DNA of 64,000 nt from Sceloporus undulatus (taxonomy: Eukaryota > Chordata > Lepidosauria > Squamata > Phrynosomatidae): contig NC_056527.1 of the NCBI RefSeq assembly GCF_019175285.1, positions 117,445,418 to 117,509,417 on the forward strand. The letters run 5' to 3'. This document shows positions 61,701-64,000 of the stretch, in pieces (the stretch's first letter is position 1; each line of letters begins with the position of its first letter). The notes below the pieces were generated by a model. It worked only from the letters and a program-made list of their open reading frames with translations. It was not told the DNA's origin and ran no database searches. Made by a program: the position numbers and the translations under genes.

Positions 61701-63450
61701 ATATGGAGCAATGGATTCAAGATACCAGAAAAGAGATTCCACCTCAACATTAGGACGAAGTTTCTGAGAGTAATTGCTGTTTGACAGTGGAAGACACTGC
61801 TCCTTTTGAGGGTAGTAGAGTTTCTTTATTTAGAGGTTTTTAAGCAGAGGCTGAATGGCCATCTGTTGGAAGTGCTGTGATGGTGTATTCCTCCATGGCA
61901 GAATGAGGTGAGATTGGATGGCCCTTGGCATCTCTTCCATCTCTAGGATTCTAGGATATTGAGTTCTTTTGTAACTAGGAAAGTTCTCTTTCTTCTTCTC
62001 TATGTATCAAATGTTCTGGAGAGTTCATGCCAATTGGAAATAGAGTTGGCAGGGGAGATGATCCTTTTTTGGACTGTTTTTTTTTTTTTTTTTCTGACTT
62101 CCAGAATGCCCCAGCCAGCATGACTATTGGCTAAAGAGGAAGAGACAGGGGCTCTGAAAGCTTCCAAACAAAAAGGGAAGCATTCAAGCCTTCCCTCTTC
62201 CTCTTTAGCCAATAGTCATGCTGGCTGGGGCATTCTGGAAGTCACAGTCCAAAAAAAGGATCATCTCCCCTGCCAACTCTGTTTCCAATTGGCATGAACT
62301 CTCAAAACATGTGCCCAGATCCTCCAACTAGTGTACGGTCCAAAATTACTTTTTCCCAGCTCTAGATGCCTTTGACTTCTCATATCTTGAGTCTGTCCGA
62401 GCTTGGTTACAATTCTTCCAGGCCTTCCAATATGTTTGGTTTGATGACAAGCTGGGAGCAGCAAAACTCAGGATTGTAACTGTTCACCCTGCAGGTTTGA
62501 AGATCCGCACACTTGTGGCCCTTCTTCATGGGGACTTACATCAGCCCGGACAGCTTGAAAACCCTGCATGCCTTGGCCCGTGTTGTGGTGACACTGAAGC
62601 AACACTCAAGTCCCTCCTGCAGAAGACGGTGTCCCCGAGTTGCTGTGACATTTCACAGGAAGAGAGGAACAAAGTGACCCAGAAGGTGAGAACTGGCAGG
62701 TGGTGTATCTGAGTACATGAGTACGTATTGTGTAAGTACCTTCTTCTTGGTCTACAGAGGAATTCCACTGCTCCTTGAGCAGAAGAACCTGTCACAATTA
62801 TGTGATCTGCATTACCCGTTATAGCAATTTCATATCTCTTTAACTACTATGAGTTCATCTGTTGCATCCTGGTATCTTTGAAAAGTACTTAGAATTCTCT
62901 GCTAAATAGCCCCAGGGGGCAGACAATGTATGGCTCGCCTACTCTAAATATTTATAGCGTTTTGATCCTACTTTAACTGTCATGACAATAGTCCCGGGAT
63001 CTCTAGTTTTGGTAAGGTGCTTAGAATTCTGAGATGCGTAATTCAGGGGGATGGATAGAGCTCCCTTGCGCCATAACTCCCACTATAGAGTCAGTGGAAC
63101 TGGATACAGAGTAGCTAGATAAGGAAAGGCCTCTTTCTCCCCCTGCCACTCCCCATCCCCAAATCTGATCAGCAAGTGGCCAATGCAACTGTGGATGAAC
63201 TTCAGCCACGTGGAGACACTGCCTAATGTTTAGATGGAATCTTTTTCTTTTCATTTGAATCCATTTGAAAAAGGAAGCCCAAATAAAGATATATCTGGCT
63301 ATCTGCCCCCTGAATCCTGTGTCTTCTCTTTCCTCTCCAGAAAGAATACTTCACAGTCCTCTCAGGCTTTGCCCTGAACAACACCTTGATGAGCCATCCC
63401 CAGCTGGCATTTCTGGAGAAGATCTGGAGAGGATAAAAGTCTCTTCTACG
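58735..63450 (+). CDS. ELP5: ELP5, Elongator subunit 5, copy 2 (exons 1-6, 3' end outside)
   Basis: Exons: 58735-58786 (MLGELVAGGAEGLVLVQ), 59740-59800 (DSVSCEGRTLLKSFVAASAH), 60307-60387 (GEYVHVLSFDVPEEEFKAGF, TAEVAS), 60616-60842 (ISVHDGFRDPLGWSGIGSGL, VVLDSLSWLLLRLPFPSICQ, VLAQLP), 62495-62685 and 63341-63450. Exons 1-4 are open with agreeing phases and align to human ELP5 (DSVEWEGRSLLKALV, FRDPLNWS, LDSLSWLLLRLP). Exon 5 (LKIRTLVALLHGDLHQPGQL) has an extra A near 62558 that breaks the frame. Exon 6 begins KEYFTVLSGFAL; its donor (GTTATA) is weak and its call tentative. An in-frame upstream ATG at 58597 could extend the N-terminus. Confidence 0.85.
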
Positions 63451-64000
63451 GTTATATGCCCTCCCTTCTCTAATGGGATACACCCCCCCAGAGCTTAGGG
63501 GGAGTTTTTTATTTTGGATTAGAACTGCCAGATAGCTTGGCACCTGGCCTTGCTGGCTGAAAACGTGGGCCATCATATCCCCAAAGGTTTTTTTTTAAAA
63601 TCCAAGTTCTGCTCCCAACTTATGTGGACCTGTAGATGATCTGAGCCAGGGAAGTTGTGTTGGCTGAGTCTGAATAATGAGGAAATGTAGGTGGCTTGAC
63701 TCCAGGATGGAGGCCGGTGGGCAGAGGGTGCTTTATGAGAAAACAACATAGGGGTCTTGTGGGTTGCTGGCAATGGTGCCTGGTGTTGTGGTGTGTCTGA
63801 AACCCCTGTTTTGGGGTTACTGCCCAAATGTTAGAAGCAGTAATCCCAAAACAGTTCAGGACCTTGGACAGCTACTGAAAAGTCCATTCTAAAACTAAAG
63901 CAGATTTCCGGTCCCTGGCAAAAAGAGGAGCACTCTGCTGGATTTCAGTTCTTCAGTAGTTGAACTTCATAATATCTGAGATACTGGAAGGATACTAGCT

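Larger units (their letters stand above)
57606..64000. repeat. Duplicated segment, copy 2 (runs off the window)
   Basis: Same order and orientation as copy 1 at an offset of about 8.2 kb. It is preceded by an assembly gap and by 45 bp (57561-57605) that match 47018-47062 of NEURL4 intron 1. Confidence 0.92.

Noticed and set aside
57606-64000. A true second ELP5/NEURL4 gene copy
   Set aside because: Shared repeat insertions, indel-type differences and the adjoining N gap fit an assembly duplication better; kept as a finding to be tested.
1-64000. CRISPR arrays, operons or other prokaryotic systems
   Set aside because: All genes are intron-bearing vertebrate genes. The short repeats present are MITEs, SINEs and microsatellites.
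1-64000. Endogenous retrovirus or other virus-derived element
   Set aside because: No LTR pair, primer-binding site or gag/pol/env-like frame was recognised; the reverse-transcriptase pieces are all non-LTR (CR1, L2).

Overview
The window is vertebrate nuclear DNA, most likely from a squamate reptile. The coding exons closely match vertebrate EIF5A, GPS2, NEURL4 and ELP5. The introns are packed with lizard-type repeats: 3' ends of CR1 and L2-like LINEs, tRNA-derived Sauria-type SINEs, 5S-rRNA-derived SINEs, and many short palindromic DNA transposons of hAT and pogo/Tigger type. I see no bacterial features, CRISPR array or virus-derived element.

Layout. The last coding exon and long 3' UTR of EIF5A lie at 663-2236 (+). 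A repeat-rich intergenic stretch follows. GPS2 is complete on the minus strand (ten coding exons, 5648-17701, about 325 aa). Its CpG-rich start is followed by two CR1 fragments (18078-19450). NEURL4 is also on the minus strand: 29 coding exons, stop at 21206-21208 and first exon near 49549-49828, about 1543 aa with six NHR domains. ELP5 starts head-to-head with NEURL4 and runs on the plus strand from about 50.5 kb. A CpG-rich shared promoter with ETS/YY1-type motifs lies between the two genes.

The most important structural observation is that the segment carrying NEURL4 exon 1, the shared promoter and ELP5 exons 1-6 (49397-55797) is present a second time at 57606-64000, just after a 25-base run of N. 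The two copies differ mainly by scattered one-base insertions and deletions, often in homopolymers, and these hit coding exons in both. This looks like a false (haplotype or misjoin) assembly duplication made from error-rich reads rather than a biological gene duplication. Exon 1 of NEURL4 and the early ELP5 exons are best read in the second copy; ELP5 exon 5 is damaged in both. The 3' exons of ELP5 are not visible in the window.

The genes share a nuclear and housekeeping character but no single pathway: EIF5A (translation), GPS2 (NCoR/SMRT-HDAC3 corepressor subunit), NEURL4 (HERC2/CP110-associated centriolar regulator) and ELP5 (Elongator, tRNA wobble-uridine modification). The EIF5A-GPS2-NEURL4 order matches human 17p13.1. 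ELP5 directly beside NEURL4 does not. I found no undescribed multi-gene system. What deserves a second look is the duplicated segment, a decoy copy of the end of NEURL4 exon 2 next to a tandem array, a GC-rich foldback island, and several MITE families with clear target-site duplications.
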